A stretch of 64,000 nucleotides of DNA. It comes from Hemibagrus wyckioides. Its lineage: Eukaryota > Chordata > Actinopteri > Siluriformes > Bagridae. A model generated the notes under the pieces. That model had not been told where the DNA came from. It saw only the letters and a program-made list of their open reading frames with translations, and did no database searches. The translations under genes and the position numbers were made by a program. Each line of letters starts with the position of its first letter. The stretch's first letter is position 1. Where the stretch lies: positions 15,167,630 through 15,231,629 of the forward strand of contig NC_080722.1 in NCBI RefSeq assembly GCF_019097595.1, in the 5' to 3' direction. Of the stretch, positions 50,871-63,615 are shown in pieces.

Positions 50871-52094
50871 GTGGTGTACAGAGAAAAGCTCAATATTGAC
50901 ACATGATGAGTGAAAACATCACTAAACAGTGGTAAAGTTTAAAAAAAAAAAAGATTAAGAGACAGTGATGGGCAACAAGAATAACACACATATCACTCAA
51001 CAGTACAAAGAGTGATAGCTAACAAGCTAACAAAGAAACCAAATTCAAACTGCAGGGTGTCTGTAGGGGAATATATGCACCAGCACTATGTCGGATGTAC
51101 CTTTGTCAGTGGGTGTTTGTGGACATCTGCAACACTTCTAGTCTTTTTGAAACTTTTTAAAGTTTGGCAGCAGTGCCGTGTGTGATGTGGTTGCCATGTT
51201 TCCTGTTAAAGTTCATTGCAACTTTGCGACAGCTTCCCGATCCTGCTATGAGAATGATTCAATGCATTCTTGTCAAAGGCATTCTTAAACACTATACAAA
51301 AATAATAATGATATAAACAAAGTATGAAAAATTGGAAGAATTTTGCCAAAAATGGATAAATTGCCCTCTGTTTGGGGAGCCTTGAACTCCTAAAAATGAT
51401 GAAAATTACATTCACAAGAAATAGAAAGGTGGCAGGTCTTGAAAAGGTGTGCATAAGAAGGTATCTTGGGAATATTCACTGCCCTTGGTGGCTAAGAGGG
51501 CTGTAAAAGAGCTAATGTTTACAGAAGCAATATTTCTAAGAATTAAGGTGACTGCTTGAGTTTTTCTGGTACACAAGTACAAGTTTTTGTCAGGAAATGC
51601 CTCTAACCTTTTCTAAACTTAGATCAATGGAGGAAAAAGTAAACATTAAGTCTTACTCGAGGCTAGTTTTATTCTCATTGAAAAAACATGATGGTGTCAA
51701 TACATTACAGCTACCCAAACTGAACACTTTTGCCTACACCGAGCAGGTGAAGCAGTAATGTATTCTTCATGAATAATGTAACAAGACAGAGTGTTTCTCA
51801 CTCCAGAAGTCAGGGGAGGAACTAATTACAACCTGCTAACTGCTGATGGGCCTCTCTGATCTTGACACTGTATTGCAGTCTCAGCGAGACGAGTGTTAGT
51901 GGAGACTGATAATGCCATAGATTTGGAGGCTATAATTCAGTATGAGCAGAAGTCTCTTTGAAAGCAACTCTCAACAAAAAAATCAATATGTGTACAGCGT
52001 GCAGCACAAATTAGAAGCAGACTAGAACACCTTCTGTATGATGAGTCTGTATGATGCATACAATTCCACTGAACCCAAACCATGCTTACAAAAG

Positions 52095-52345
52095 CTTCAC
52101 AGATACCAGAGAACCCTTGGACACAAAGCTGTACACCTGTTTACATAATGCATTTCATTTGCATATTTTTTTGTAGTACAAATTGACCCAGCACACAAAA
52201 ACCAATAGAGAAAATGAAAAAGCCTAGAAATTCTTTAAAGGGTAATATTTTCTAAAATGTACTGAGCGACAAAGGTACACACACAGATGTTTTCTGTCAG
52301 AAGGTTGACTGAATCTCTACCTCCTTCGAGCACATCCAAACAATG
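52095..52345. repeat. diverged segmental duplication, copy 1
   Basis: AGATACCAGAGAACCCTTGG, ACACAAAGCTGTACA, TTCTTTAAAGGGTAATATTT, CACACACAGATGTTTTCTGT, CAGAAGG and CTACCTCCTTCGAGCA are repeated in the same order and strand at 56213-56390. This copy has about 75 nt extra in the middle. Confidence 0.85.
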
Positions 52346-52939
52346 GCAGGCTCCTTCACATGGCTGCCCCTCGCTGCTCCTCCATCACTAACAGAGTGTA
52401 GGTGGAATTTGATAACAGATGACAGCAGCCTCAAAACCTCATCAGCACCCCACGCTGTATAACCAAATTCTCTGATGGGGTCTTTCCTTTTTATATTTTT
52501 TTCCCTTTCTCACCCTCTAACAGGTCTAAAATAGCAGAGGATCAGCATGCCTGTGACTACTGAGAACTGAGATAACCCCTTCACTCTGCAGAATATAGGG
52601 CTGTCAGAACAAATTTCACTCTTCAAATACTACTGAATGTTCATATTTAAATATTTGAAGGCATGAAATCCATATCTGAATGCCTAGGATCTTGAATTAT
52701 ACCTTCAATCATCTAATGTAAGTCAGTTCCTAAGCTGCTTCCTTTTGGGTAAACTACAAGAGTTTATATAATGAATATAGAGTGATTCTGGCTGTGACTA
52801 GCCAGTAGAAGTGTAACCTATAAGAATATTTATTTAAGACTGAAAATTTTTGTGCTAGCCTAAGAAATGTAAAATCTACCTAAATATTAAGGATATGCAG
52901 TGCATGTGCGGTTCTGTCTTTCTTTGGCTTACCATCAAT

Positions 52940-52942
<3 letters not shown>

Positions 52943-52972
<30 letters not shown>
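52943..52972. repeat. (TG)n microsatellite
   Basis: About fourteen TG units. Confidence 0.97.
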
Positions 52973-54519
52973 CATTATTAGTGACGTTGTGCTCTTGGGA
53001 AGCCCAGTGGAGTGCACTGGATGGGCTGGCTAATGGCAATCTCTTCATTTGGTTGCTCTTTAATTGAAGGTCCTTGGCAGTTTGAGTGTTTTGCCTGAGG
53101 CTCCAGTTCTCATATGCAGATTGTCACACTTCCTCTCATGGTTGCAAAGCCAGCCCCTCATCATGTAGCCCAGCAGGCCTGTGCCACACAGCCTGGCCTT
53201 GGAACAAGTAAGCCTGGCCCAGCTGAGTCTCCATCAGTCCTCCACTGCTGTAATTGAAACTACAATCACACAATTACTATCGTAGTGTAGATTGCACAAC
53301 TATAGGGCTTTTTATGCTGCTCTTAACCCCAGGTTATCATCATTCTAAAAACATGCTTTTAAATCCCGGGTAGAGGAATGTTTGTTTTTATATTTTTTAT
53401 TAAATTAAGAAGTGGGTTAGCACCGCTTTTTACACAAGGTTATGAAACTCTGCTTTGAAGCAGGGTTAACCCCACATTGCGGTGCCAAGCATGTACAGTG
53501 TGAAGTGATGCTGTGTTAAGATGATACGGATGGATGCTTAGCAGCAGTCGTTAATTTGTAAATTTTGCAGCGCGTGCATCATAACACGTGGAAACCAAGA
53601 CGCAGCAACACTTCACAAAAACATGGCTTGGTAGCATCAGGCAGCAAAATTTGAATGTGTGCTGTACTGAGGGGAAAATATCTGACACTGAAAAACGAAC
53701 AGAAATTGGATATCACTGACAACCACACGACAAACTTTAAAAGACCAAAAAAGATTAGAAAGCGGTGAAAGATAAGAATACTTGCTCAGAACATGTGTTT
53801 TTTTCTCACTGATTCGAAAGCACAAAACAAGCCCTTATTTATTACAGTGGTCATGTGTTGTATTTTATCCAAGCAAAGTTGTTGACACCGCAAATATGCA
53901 AATAAGTACGTTAGCCCAAGGTATAGGAATACAGTGGGAAATGTGAGATACAGCCCTTGTTTTAATTATTTGTTAACCCCAGGTAAAATATGAGCAGTAT
54001 GAACCGTGAAACAAGCTTAGAATGACTCAGGGTTAACTATTTCAAGTGTGAAAAGTCCATGTTTGTGAGAATTAATCAGTACAGCTCTGAAGATTGTCAT
54101 GTAGGAAAATTGACCATTGAGAGTACATTAAGAAAACTAGGCTAAAGCATATGAACATGACAACTAGGCTTAATAATGCAACGCAAATACCTCAGCTGTA
54201 AATATTGCAACATTTGAAACACATCTACCAAGATTTAGACATTTGTCTGCAGCACCTCCGTGGTGGTAGAGATAGATAAACATAAGAAAAGGCTCACACT
54301 AGTCAATATTTAATGATATAGCTTACTCCCTGTCTGCTCTCCCTGAAATATTCTCACATTCCCCTTTTTAAAAGACTGTCTATCCATCTCACAGAGATTG
54401 AAAGAAGTAAAAACTATAAAAGCTTAAAATCTGCCATAACAAACTTTCTTTTAAACATGTCATAGAAGGGCATTCTTTCCCCTTGCTTTTTCCTTGCACT
54501 TTGTAAAAGAGTTAAATAT

Positions 54520-54925
54520 GCAGACAGCTGAAAACAAGTGTCTGTTCTGCTGTGTGGAATTTTGCTGGTATGGTTTAGGTCCAATTGGGTCCCTGCATAT
54601 CAATACAAAGTTATTCTTACTGATCACCTTTGTTCTATCATAAAACATTTATATCCTAATCAGAGTGGTTGACCCCAGGATAAAAATGTCCCCATTTTTC
54701 ACTGCCACCAGATCTCAGCCCAGTTGAACACCTATGGGATATTCCAGGCAGATGTGTTATACAGGAGTTTCCAGCACCATCATTTAAAAACAGATAAACA
54801 GAATATTTTTTGAAAGAATAGTGTTCCTCCCTTCAGCAGAGTTCTAGATAGTTATAGAATCTGTGCTAAGGTACACTGAAGCTCTTCTTGCACATGGGGC
54901 CCAGCACCAAGACACTTTATGTTGG
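54520..54925 (+). pseudogene. decayed Tc1-like transposase 3' end (copy 2)
   Basis: CACCAGATCTCAGCCCAGTT, GAACACCTATGGGATATTCC translates to PDLSPVEHLWDI, the conserved C-terminal block of Tc1/mariner transposases just before the last catalytic acidic residue. It is followed by GTGTTCCTCCCTTCAGCAGA, GAATCTGTGCTAAGG and AAGACACTTTATGTTGG, which end such elements. Stops and indels break the frame. Confidence 0.7.
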
Positions 54926-55478
54926 TTTTATGCAACAAAAAGAACATATAGTAAGCTAGAAAATGGTAAATGTTGGACAAGTTTATATCACTGTGGCAAT
55001 GGCAGCAACAATGTGATTGGCTGTTAAATAACATATTAAGTTGCCAGTGCAAGGACATGCATCAATATGCAAGAATGTTTCTGTTTGTATGCCTGCTAGT
55101 CGACTTCAAGAGTGTAAAATGATGGAAAGTACTGCTTCTTTTATTAGAACATGTCCTGCTGTCAGCTTTGGTTATCACAATACTAGACCATGAACAAATG
55201 CATTGCGAAGATCCACTTTTTTTTTAATACAAAGCTTTTTATACATTAAAGAATGTTGAAATTGCATCATAATGGGGTATTCCTGTACTGCTGGGAATCA
55301 GTCTTGACAATCCTGTAAGAGTAATCATGTCAGTCAACGCTGTCTCATCGCTGCCAGATCGGAACTGACAGGAAATTTGTATGCATACATCCTGCACAAG
55401 TTACGTCAAACACCATTACTTTAGGCACAAAAGAAGTCTGACTATGCAATGACAGACAGAACCTGCCAGCCAATCAGG

Positions 55479-55503
55479 GAGAGAGAGAGAGAGAGAGAGA
55501 GAG
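55479..55503. repeat. (GA)n microsatellite
   Basis: About eleven GA units. Confidence 0.97.
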
Positions 55504-56114
55504 TGAGTGATAGAGCATGGGGGTGTAAATATACTAACAGGACTAGAGGAGACTGATATTACATGAGGAAAAGTGATCCAGGCATGATGAGGGTTTAGCT
55601 TTTTTAGGCTGTTATTTAATTGGTAGCTAGTAAATAACAGTAAGATGAATTAGCCTCATTATGGAATCTGCAGGAGGCAGGAACAGCAGGAGGTGGCATG
55701 AGAGGCAGACATTGTCAGTATATGAGTGCTAACATGATTATCTTGTAGTGAGTTTCTTGAGAAGTTGATTGATGGAGTTTTCCTGCACAGGGTAGTTGTG
55801 TAGTGACACTTAGTGTAGAGATGCCCTGAGTGACTCTCATATATATGTGGGTTTCAGCCAGTCAGTCAGTGAGGGCAAATGTCTTTCCTAAGCTGATCAG
55901 CTTGGAGGTCTGGCAAAAAGCAGGATAAATGTTTAGGTAACAGGTAAGCATCTAGAGACAATATTTCGCTTAAAGACAAATATATAGGACAAATGTGCAA
56001 CTTAGCTTTCAGGCAGTAAAAATAAATTATATTGCATTCAATGCATATTGCACTGGAGAGCAAATACAGACATGATGAACAACCGAAGAAGCAATTTCTC
56101 CCCAAAAGTTAAAA

Positions 56115-56488
56115 CAGGGGGTCACAAAACATTCATCTTGGCTTAGAATATTTTAGTGCCACAGAGCTTTTGACAAAAGCTGAGCAGAAAAACTCACATT
56201 TAATGTGTTGGTTTACAGATATCAGAGAGCCCCTGGACACTAAGCTGTACATCTGAACAGAAAATGAAGAATCCTAGCGCTTCTTTAAAGTGTAATATTT
56301 TTTAAAATGTATTGAGCTATCAAGGGTGCACACACAGATGTGTACTGTCAGAAGGCGGAGTGAATCCCAACCTCCTTCGAGCAATGGTAGTCTCCCTCAG
56401 AAGTTCATTCATCTTGACTTTTATATTTTAGAATATTTTAGAGCCACAGTGCTTTTGACAAATCCTGACCAGAAAAACCTTACATTCA
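56115..56488. repeat. local tandem duplication (56125-56205 and 56405-56488) around segmental copy 2
   Basis: CATTCATCTTG, GAATATTTTAG, GCCACAG, GCTTTTGACAAA, CAGAAAAAC and ACATTTAAT/ACATTCAAT occur twice in order, about 290 nt apart. Confidence 0.8.
56213..56390. repeat. diverged segmental duplication, copy 2
   Basis: AGATATCAGAGAGCCCCTGG, ACACTAAGCTGTACA, TTCTTTAAAGTGTAATATTT, CACACACAGATGTGTACTGT, CAGAAGG and CAACCTCCTTCGAGCA match the segment 4.1 kb to the left on the same strand. The middle of that copy is deleted here. Confidence 0.85.
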
Positions 56489-57356
56489 ATTTTTGTTTTT
56501 AAGACTGTAAGAAAGAGAGCTGTTCTGACCTGAGTCATGTCTCTGTGCTGCAGGAATGCAAAGAGTTTTGCAGCGAGATTTCACAGAGCTGCTCTCTGCT
56601 CTACACCAGGGAACTCTGCTCTCACAGCCACTGGAAAAGGCTAACACGTTACACTTCAGCAGTGGGAAAGCCCAGGTTTCTCTCAAAGCTATGACTCAAC
56701 TCCCCAACTGAGGCTTCAAAGCTGGAAAGTCATTCTTTTAAAACACACAGCACATGTAGGCAAAGAGATGTTTTATGTGACACAGTGTGATCAAGCACCT
56801 TGTGATTTATTTTTATTTATTTATTTCTATTAGCATTGATTTACCATCGACACAACCCAGCGGAAACTTGCAGGTCTGCTCTGAAGATTGTGATAACTCT
56901 CCTAAATTTTTCTACATGGGATAACTGTGTTCAAACATGAAAGATCTGCTTTTAACAATGATGTTTTAATGAAAGTGAAGCAATGAGAATAGATGATTGA
57001 CAGGATTAATTTATAATGAGAGATACTCCTGCCCATAGGAATTTGGTTAATGAGAACAGGAAGACCCAACTTGCCATATAAAACTAATCAGCATGTGATA
57101 GTTAGAAACTGTCAGGGTACTCAGATTAAAGAAATTCCATCAACGTCAGAATAAACATTATCGAACTGCAATGGCAGAAGAACAGAATTCAGTCTGTGCT
57201 CACGTACACAAAGGTATGTTTTTGATCATTTAATTCACAACCACAGCATTTTATGTGTAAATATAAATTCATGCCTTCCAGTTAATACTTTATGCCTCCT
57301 TTCTCCCTTTCAGCAATGAATGACACAAAAGCTAGCTTGTGAAAAATCATCATTGT

Positions 57357-57418
57357 GACTGACTGACCGACCGACCGACCGACCGACCGACTGAATGAAT
57401 GAATGAATGAATGAATGA
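57357..57418. repeat. (GACC)n(GAAT)n compound tetranucleotide tract
   Basis: GACT, six GACC units, then about seven GAAT units. Confidence 0.97.
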
Positions 57419-57495
57419 GTCCAATAGTGAGTGAATCTGTGAGGGAATGGGTCTGTGAGGGAGTGAAAAACCTTTACATCTGAATATATCTAAAT

Positions 57496-58007
57496 ACACA
57501 ATGTGGCGAAATATGCATGGACACCTTACTATATCACTAATATGTGCTTTTTTGAACATCCCATTCCAAATTTAGTCCCCTTTGCTGTTATAATAACCTC
57601 CACTTTTATGGAAAGGCTTTTTACTAGATTTTCAGCTACAAGTTCATTGGTGAGGTCAGGCACTGATGTTAGGCGAGGAGGCCTGGGACAAAATCTACCT
57701 CCAGCCCATCCCAAAGGTGTTCAGTTTATTTGAGGTCAGGGCTCTGTACAGACCACTTGAGCTCTTCCACTCAAACTCTGGCAACCATGTCTTCATGGAT
57801 CTTGAGTTATTCACCAGGGCATTGTCATGCAACAACAGGTTTCTAGTGAAGACAAATTGCAATACTCTAGCATCCAAAAAGCATTCCACACAATCAGGTG
57901 TTTCCAACTTTGTGGAAGTTCAGTAACATCTGTTCAGATGTTGAGTAACAGTTTGGGGAAGAACCACATATGGGTGTGATGTCCACAAACTTTTGGCCAT
58001 ATAGTGT
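57496..58007. mobile_element. terminal-inverted-repeat DNA element, near full length
   Basis: The left end ACACAATGTGGCGAAATATG, CATGGACACC is a diverged inverse of the right end GTCCACAAACTTTTGGCCAT, ATAGTGT. Inside are CATCCCATTCCAAATTTAGT, TTGGTGAGGTCAGGCACTGA and GAAGAACCACATATGGGTGT. The same family is at 30663-31321. It encodes no transposase. The family is abundant in teleosts. Confidence 0.8.
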
Positions 58008-58492
58008 TGCACTTCAACTCCAATACATTTTAATGGTGGTGGGGAGGGGGGTCTTATAATGCTAAGCTATCCAAGACTAAATATATTTTCAGATTTGCAT
58101 TCATATTCTTAGATAGATAGAACATGTGAAGCTGCACAGAAATCTACATCATGACACTTTTGCCCTTGTGCAGAGAGCTATGAATATGCATGAATATGCA
58201 AATTAAAACTGTCCCCATATCTTCCTGCCATCCTAACCCCACTCCTCGCCCCCACAAGCCCTGTGCTATTATCTAGACTTTTACAAAAATACAAGAGAAT
58301 GACTCAGAGTCTGAAGAGAAAAAATATGTTTCCTAAAATCAACTGCTAACTTACCAGGACAATCAATTTTGTCTTTACTACAGAAATTCAATATCCACTG
58401 CCTTTGAAGGAGTGGGTTATTGGTGTCTCATTTTGCCTCATCATATTTTCAGTGATTTTCATAACATTGGCCAGTCCTGTCAAAATATATCA

Positions 58493-58795
58493 TCCATCCA
58501 TCCCACTTATTCTATTGGATCACAGGGAACTTGGGACTACTGGGACTCAGGGCACAAGGCAGGGTACACCCTGGACAGGATGCCAGTCTCGCAGGGCGCA
58601 ATCACACACACCTGTTCACACACTACAAACAATTCAGGGATGCCAATCAGTATACAACACATGTCTATGGACAATGGGGAAGAAAACCAGAGCACCCAGA
58701 GGTACTTCTAACTCCACACACATCAGGAGGCATGAACTGAACCATCAACACTCTAGATGTGAGTCAAACATGCTAACCACCAAGCCACTGTGCCC
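58493..58795 (-). mobile_element. tRNA-derived SINE-like copy with tRNA-like head
   Basis: The right end CATGCTAACCACCAAGCCAC, TGTGCCC is the reverse complement of a tRNA-derived head (GGCACAGTGGCTTGGTGG). Internal blocks include GTACACCCTGGACAGGATGC, CAATCAGTATACAACACATG and GTCTATGGACAATGGGGAAG. This is the best-preserved head among the five copies. Open frames here are artefacts. Confidence 0.8.
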
Positions 58796-61434
58796 TCATT
58801 CAAAATATACCATGACAACAAATTAGTTTAAGACCAGCATTAGCTAAATTAACTAGCTAAGTACACCAATCTATAACTAAAAGGTTTAGTTAAGTGATTT
58901 GCTGATAATTTATATTCAGGTTTGATTGACATCACAACTGATGCACTGTAACATCCCCCAAATCACAGTTTTACAAAAAATCTCTGTTTAAAGAAATGCC
59001 AGCATATTTTTTCTACAAACAACTCAAGAGGATTTCCCAAGCGTTTCAAAGTATTTCATTTCAAAAAGAAACACCTCTTAAAAATAAAAAGAAGCAAAAC
59101 TATGGCAGATCAAAATGTGTTATCTTTAACAACAGCATTGTGTTCATTCCAAGTACAATCAGTTCCAATCAGTGCTGCTCGTACCACTCAGATGACTGTC
59201 ATCTGAATATAGTAATTGAGACATTATTTTGCTGAACTGCAAGTCTTTCTCCATGAAAGCTCCATGTTGCCTAGCAACAGCCATTTCAGAGCGCACAGGA
59301 GCAGAGGTGTTTCCTGGCTCGAGCAAGTCCAGTGCAAGAGTTTTCCTCCGCTGAGCATCTCAGAAAGCAATACATGCACTAAATGTGTGCAAATTGTAGC
59401 AGCGATGCCAGTTCTAAAAGTAGGAAGTGTGTCTTTCGGTTTTAATGGATTTTAAATACTGTTAGCAATCCTTGCTTCCAGCATTTTCACACCGTCTATC
59501 AAATATGAATGTGTTGGTAAAACTATTTAGTACATAGCCTTGATCAAGCCTATTATAATTGCAGCAGGTCCCAGACCCATGGGATTTTAGAAAATCAAGT
59601 TCCCATCACAGTCCTAATAGAATTAAAATAACTCTGGGTATCACTCTGAGGCAGTGTATATTGAGCACAGAAGCTGATAAAAAAAAAATAAAAATAATAA
59701 TAATAATCACATGGCACAATAGCATAGAATCTTATGTATTAATACAAAAACAAAAGCACTGTCCTTGAATGCAGGTGGATACGTTTATGTAATTGTAGTT
59801 ATATAAGATTACTGTGTGCATGCCTGCAATAATTGTGAGAGAATTCTGCCTGCGTGGAACACTGCCATGCTTTATTAATACCATGCAGCTACAGATCCTT
59901 TCCCCTGACCAAACTTGTACAAGAATAAGATGCTGCCCTCTAGCTTGAATTCATACTCTTTCCATTGCTAATCTGAATCACAGTGGAGGCAGCTGGTTTG
60001 GTAGAAGGGATGGAAGGGATGATAAAAAGCAGCACAGAGGTATGTGAACACAGTGGATGATATTTTCAATTGCTTCCCTGCAGCTGACAGCACTTCTGTC
60101 ATCTCCCGTAGACTTCCGATGCTCCCGGATACTTGAAATGCAAAACTACTATTCTCTATTTTCGCAGGTATGAAGCAAACTCACACATTTTAAATCCAGA
60201 AATATTCCCACTCTCTGTCCTACAGCGCAGGTAAACTGTATTCTGACATATTAAAACAGAAAGCTGTCTACCGTTCCCTTCCATTTTATTTTTACGCACT
60301 TATGATATTGTTCTATTGTCTCTGGGGCGTGTGTTTTCAAAATGTTGTCATGGATGTGAAGGGAGAAAGAGTGAGTCAGAGTAGCTGGCACAGCCTGGCT
60401 TAGACCTTCATGCTGCAGGGAGGAGAATTAGAGTCACACTCATCAGCATTTCCTGTCAGCACAACTATTACAATGCACTAAAACCCCACTTCAATTACAG
60501 TCAAATAACCGCTACAATTAGAGGAACCACACTTTCAACCACACAACCCTCCCTCTGTACCACAGAGCTTAAACTACAGATCTGCCAGATCGACGCGGGG
60601 TGTAGAACCAAAATGTTCCAAAATGTTGGGGGACCAACACAAACCTAATGCAATAATTCATGCATAAATTCAGATTAAACGTTATCCAGCCAGTTTTATT
60701 AGTCTTAATGTTTCCTGATTATATCAATATGCACTTCAGATTCTAAAGAGTCACTGATATTTCTGTACAGAATCCCTTATTTACTAGTATAAATTTGTAT
60801 CAATATTCTTCAGCTAAACATAATCAGTGTTATTAACTAATGCATAAAGTCAGGAGTTCTTCTAAAAAAAATCCAGGGCATTTTACTAAAATCTCCATAA
60901 TGCAAATGTACACAAAAGCATGCTGTACTGCACCAATTAAAAGAAATAACATTTAGTTTATATACACTTTAAAAATATTAAGTATTTTTTTCAAATCGTA
61001 CTTTATGCCAGACATTTCATGCTCAGGTCTCCAGTAAAGCCACAGGCATATACCACACAGTGTTGTATAAAGCAAGCAGCAAACATGCTGAAAGAAAAAC
61101 TTTTTTTTTTTCTGAATGAAGAAAAATTAAACCTGATAAAATGTTTTTAGTAACTGGTATTATCTATATCTGATATTGGATATATACGCAATTTAACATT
61201 TTGACTTCCTTGTGTCAAGCACTAATTTGCTGTTTGAATTAAATAAACATTCAAGACAAACAACTGAAGACAAACTCAATGTGCTATATGATATATATGA
61301 ATATGTTCATTTTATATGTATATCAGTAAATCTTCACATGCTCAGGAATCTTCGATTTATTCTCACGTATCAGGATAAACAATTGTGTTTGTTCCATGTA
61401 TTGGAATTTCTCTCATATAGGGCAGGGCAACTAG

Positions 61435-61860
61435 CCAGCATCATGTCACCTCATCATGGCACCTGTTAGTGGGTGGGATATATTAGGCAGCAAATGAAGA
61501 TTTTGTCCTCAAAGTTGATGTGTTAGAAGCAGGAAAAATGGGCAAGAGTAAGGAGTTGAGCGAGTTTGACAAGGGCCAAATTGTGATGGCTAGACCACTG
61601 GATCTATCTCCAAAACTGCAGCTCTTGTGGGGTGCTCCCGGTCTGCAGTGGTCAGTATCTCTCAAAAGTATCTTTTAAGTCTTGTAAGTATATTTTAAGT
61701 CCTATAAGTCCTGTAAGTAGCGACTTGTAGCGCCCATGGAGGATCGGCTGCTAACATCTTGGTACCAGACCTAGTCTGGTACAGGTCTAGTGGACTCCAT
61801 GCCTCGACACAATATTAGGCAGGTGTTCATAATGTTATTCCGGATCGTTGTATGTTACTT
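61435..61860 (+). pseudogene. internally deleted Tc1-like transposon
   Basis: The left part includes GTGGGTGGGATATATTAGGC, GATGTGTTAGAAGCAGGAAA and a transposase start reading [19 protein letters not shown], the N-terminal DNA-binding segment. It continues to GTCTGCAGTGGTCAGTATCT near 61655. It then jumps to the transposase end and 3' terminus: CTGCTAACATCTTGGTACCA, GTCTAGTGGACTCCATGCCT, ACACAATATTAGGCAGGTGT and CATAATGTTATTCCGGATCG. The catalytic domain is missing. The junction contains short repeats of TATNTTTTAAGTC. Confidence 0.85.
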
Positions 61861-61913
61861 CAGAAGTGAGATTAAGAAGTGAAACTAAGTACATCTAACT
61901 AGTAGTATATAGA

Positions 61914-62056
61914 TACACTATATTGCAAAGTTTTGGGACACCCCTCCAAATCATTGAATTCAGGTGTTCTGATCACTTCCATGGCCCTAGGTGTATAAAA
62001 TCAAGCACCTAGGCATGCAGACTGCTTCTACAAACATTTGTGAAAGAATGGGTCCA
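61914..62056 (+). mobile_element. 5' end of a teleost DNA element
   Basis: TACACTATATTGCAAAGTTT, AATTCAGGTGTTCTGATCAC, TTCCATGGCC, GGTGTATAAAATCAAGCACC, TAGGCATGCAGACTGCTTCT and GTGAAAGAATGGGTC match the left end of a repeat very common in fish genomes. The right end is not present, so it is truncated. Confidence 0.75.
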
Positions 62057-63218
62057 TTCATGAAATTTCCTCATTACTAAATATTCCACAGTTTTAATTA
62101 CAATTATTAATATTAAGAGTTATAACAGCAACAACAACAATACTGACAATAAGAATAATGATGAAGGTTGTTGTTCTTTGTCTTTTTCCTCTTCTTTTTC
62201 ATATTACTATTATTACTATTTACTATTTATTACTATTTATATTTATAATTTATAACTCCTAAATTGTTTACACTTTCTGAAAGGGGTTGGGAGAGCACAT
62301 CAACCTACAGAAGATTTACAGTAGCCACACAAATGTTCTTCAGTGCTGAAGTATAAACCAGCCATAACTTTTTGTTTGCACTGTTTGGTACTGTGGTCTC
62401 AGCCCTCTGTCCCTGTTGTCTCTTTGTGTAGTGCAGCTTTGTCTCTCTGTGGATCTATGGCATGGTGCTCAGTGCAGTGTTGCCCGCTGGTGTTGTGGCT
62501 GTGCAGGAAGTGTGGGCAGTACCAGCGTAGGCCTTCAGTGGGACTGTGATCAGATACGCTGCTGAAATTAGATCACGGCAGCTTTTGAAGGACTGTGCCA
62601 GCTAGTCTGTCTGTTTTTGTTTTTTCAGATGTGTGTTTGTTTTATCATTATTTTGTGTTTTGAGGGTTTTCTTTTACAAAATTGTGCAGAGACTCCGAGG
62701 TTGGGTTCCAATTATATCAAAAGGTAGCTGATTTATTTCTTTATTTGAATCATGCAGCTCTAAAAAAATGAAATTAGTAACCGAATAATGATTCAGCTCA
62801 GGAAGAACAAGCCTAATACATCAGGTGTGTTAAATGAGGTATATGCTAAACTCTGCAGTCTGACACAGCTTTATGTCATCAACACCCTGGTAACACTGTA
62901 TTCAGCTGAACTTCAATTTTTCTTTTTTTACCAGCAACACTCTCACTTCACACTATACGACACTATACGACTGCTATCAGTGTCCTAAATTCACTGACTT
63001 GTAAATGCAAGATAGAAACCTTTCATAATCATACAACTTGACATACTCTATTTAAAAATAGATCAACAAAGAAATTGTTGGAAAAAAACAAAAAAAACAA
63101 AAAAACAGTTGGTGTGTGTTTAATACATTTCACTTCCTAAATGTTGTAGTTGGACGTGTTTTCGAATCCCACCATCTGGATTAAACTCTAAAAACATGAA
63201 TCATGAGCTACAGAGTTA

Positions 63219-63219
<1 letters not shown>

Positions 63220-63286
<67 letters not shown>
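63220..63286. repeat. (CTA)n(ATA)n compound trinucleotide array
   Basis: About eleven CTA units switch to about twelve ATA units. Confidence 0.97.
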
Positions 63287-63288
<2 letters not shown>

Positions 63289-63577
63289 CCAAACACAGTG
63301 TTGTGAAACAACAGATGACACCAAAATACAATCATACACTATATTTTAGCTAACCTACTATCTTTACAATAACCAGCAAGAATGACAAAGCTAATATTTG
63401 CAAAACTCCCAGACATTCATAGTGACTAAAACTGGCACAACAGAGAATAGAGAAGATTCTATTGCCATTTCCACGAGTCCCTGTGTGAAAGGAATTAGAT
63501 TTGAACTTTCCGTTGGATAGCATGTGCCTGGCAGCTCTATTCTTCCTGATAAAATGGCCAGGGAGTGCATATACAAA

Positions 63578-63615
63578 GTAAGTGTACCTAATAAATGGCC
63601 ACCCAGTGTATATGA
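63578..63615. mobile_element. possible transposon end
   Basis: AAGTGTACCTAATAAATGGC and CACCCAGTGTATATGA resemble the 3' terminus of a fish DNA element (GTGTACCTAATAAAGTGGCC type). Only the terminus is recognised. Confidence 0.4.

Noticed and set aside
52888..52902. AAGGATAT on the plus strand (ATATCCTT on the minus strand), a perfect U12 donor core, as the donor partner of the AC acceptor
   Set aside because: The sequence before it on the minus strand has an in-frame stop nearby and no similarity to the Cav3 N-terminus. An 8-mer like this is expected by chance at this scale.
58404..58826. Three overlapping frames of 69-140 codons
   Set aside because: They overlap the minus-strand SINE copy and read non-coding retroposon sequence.
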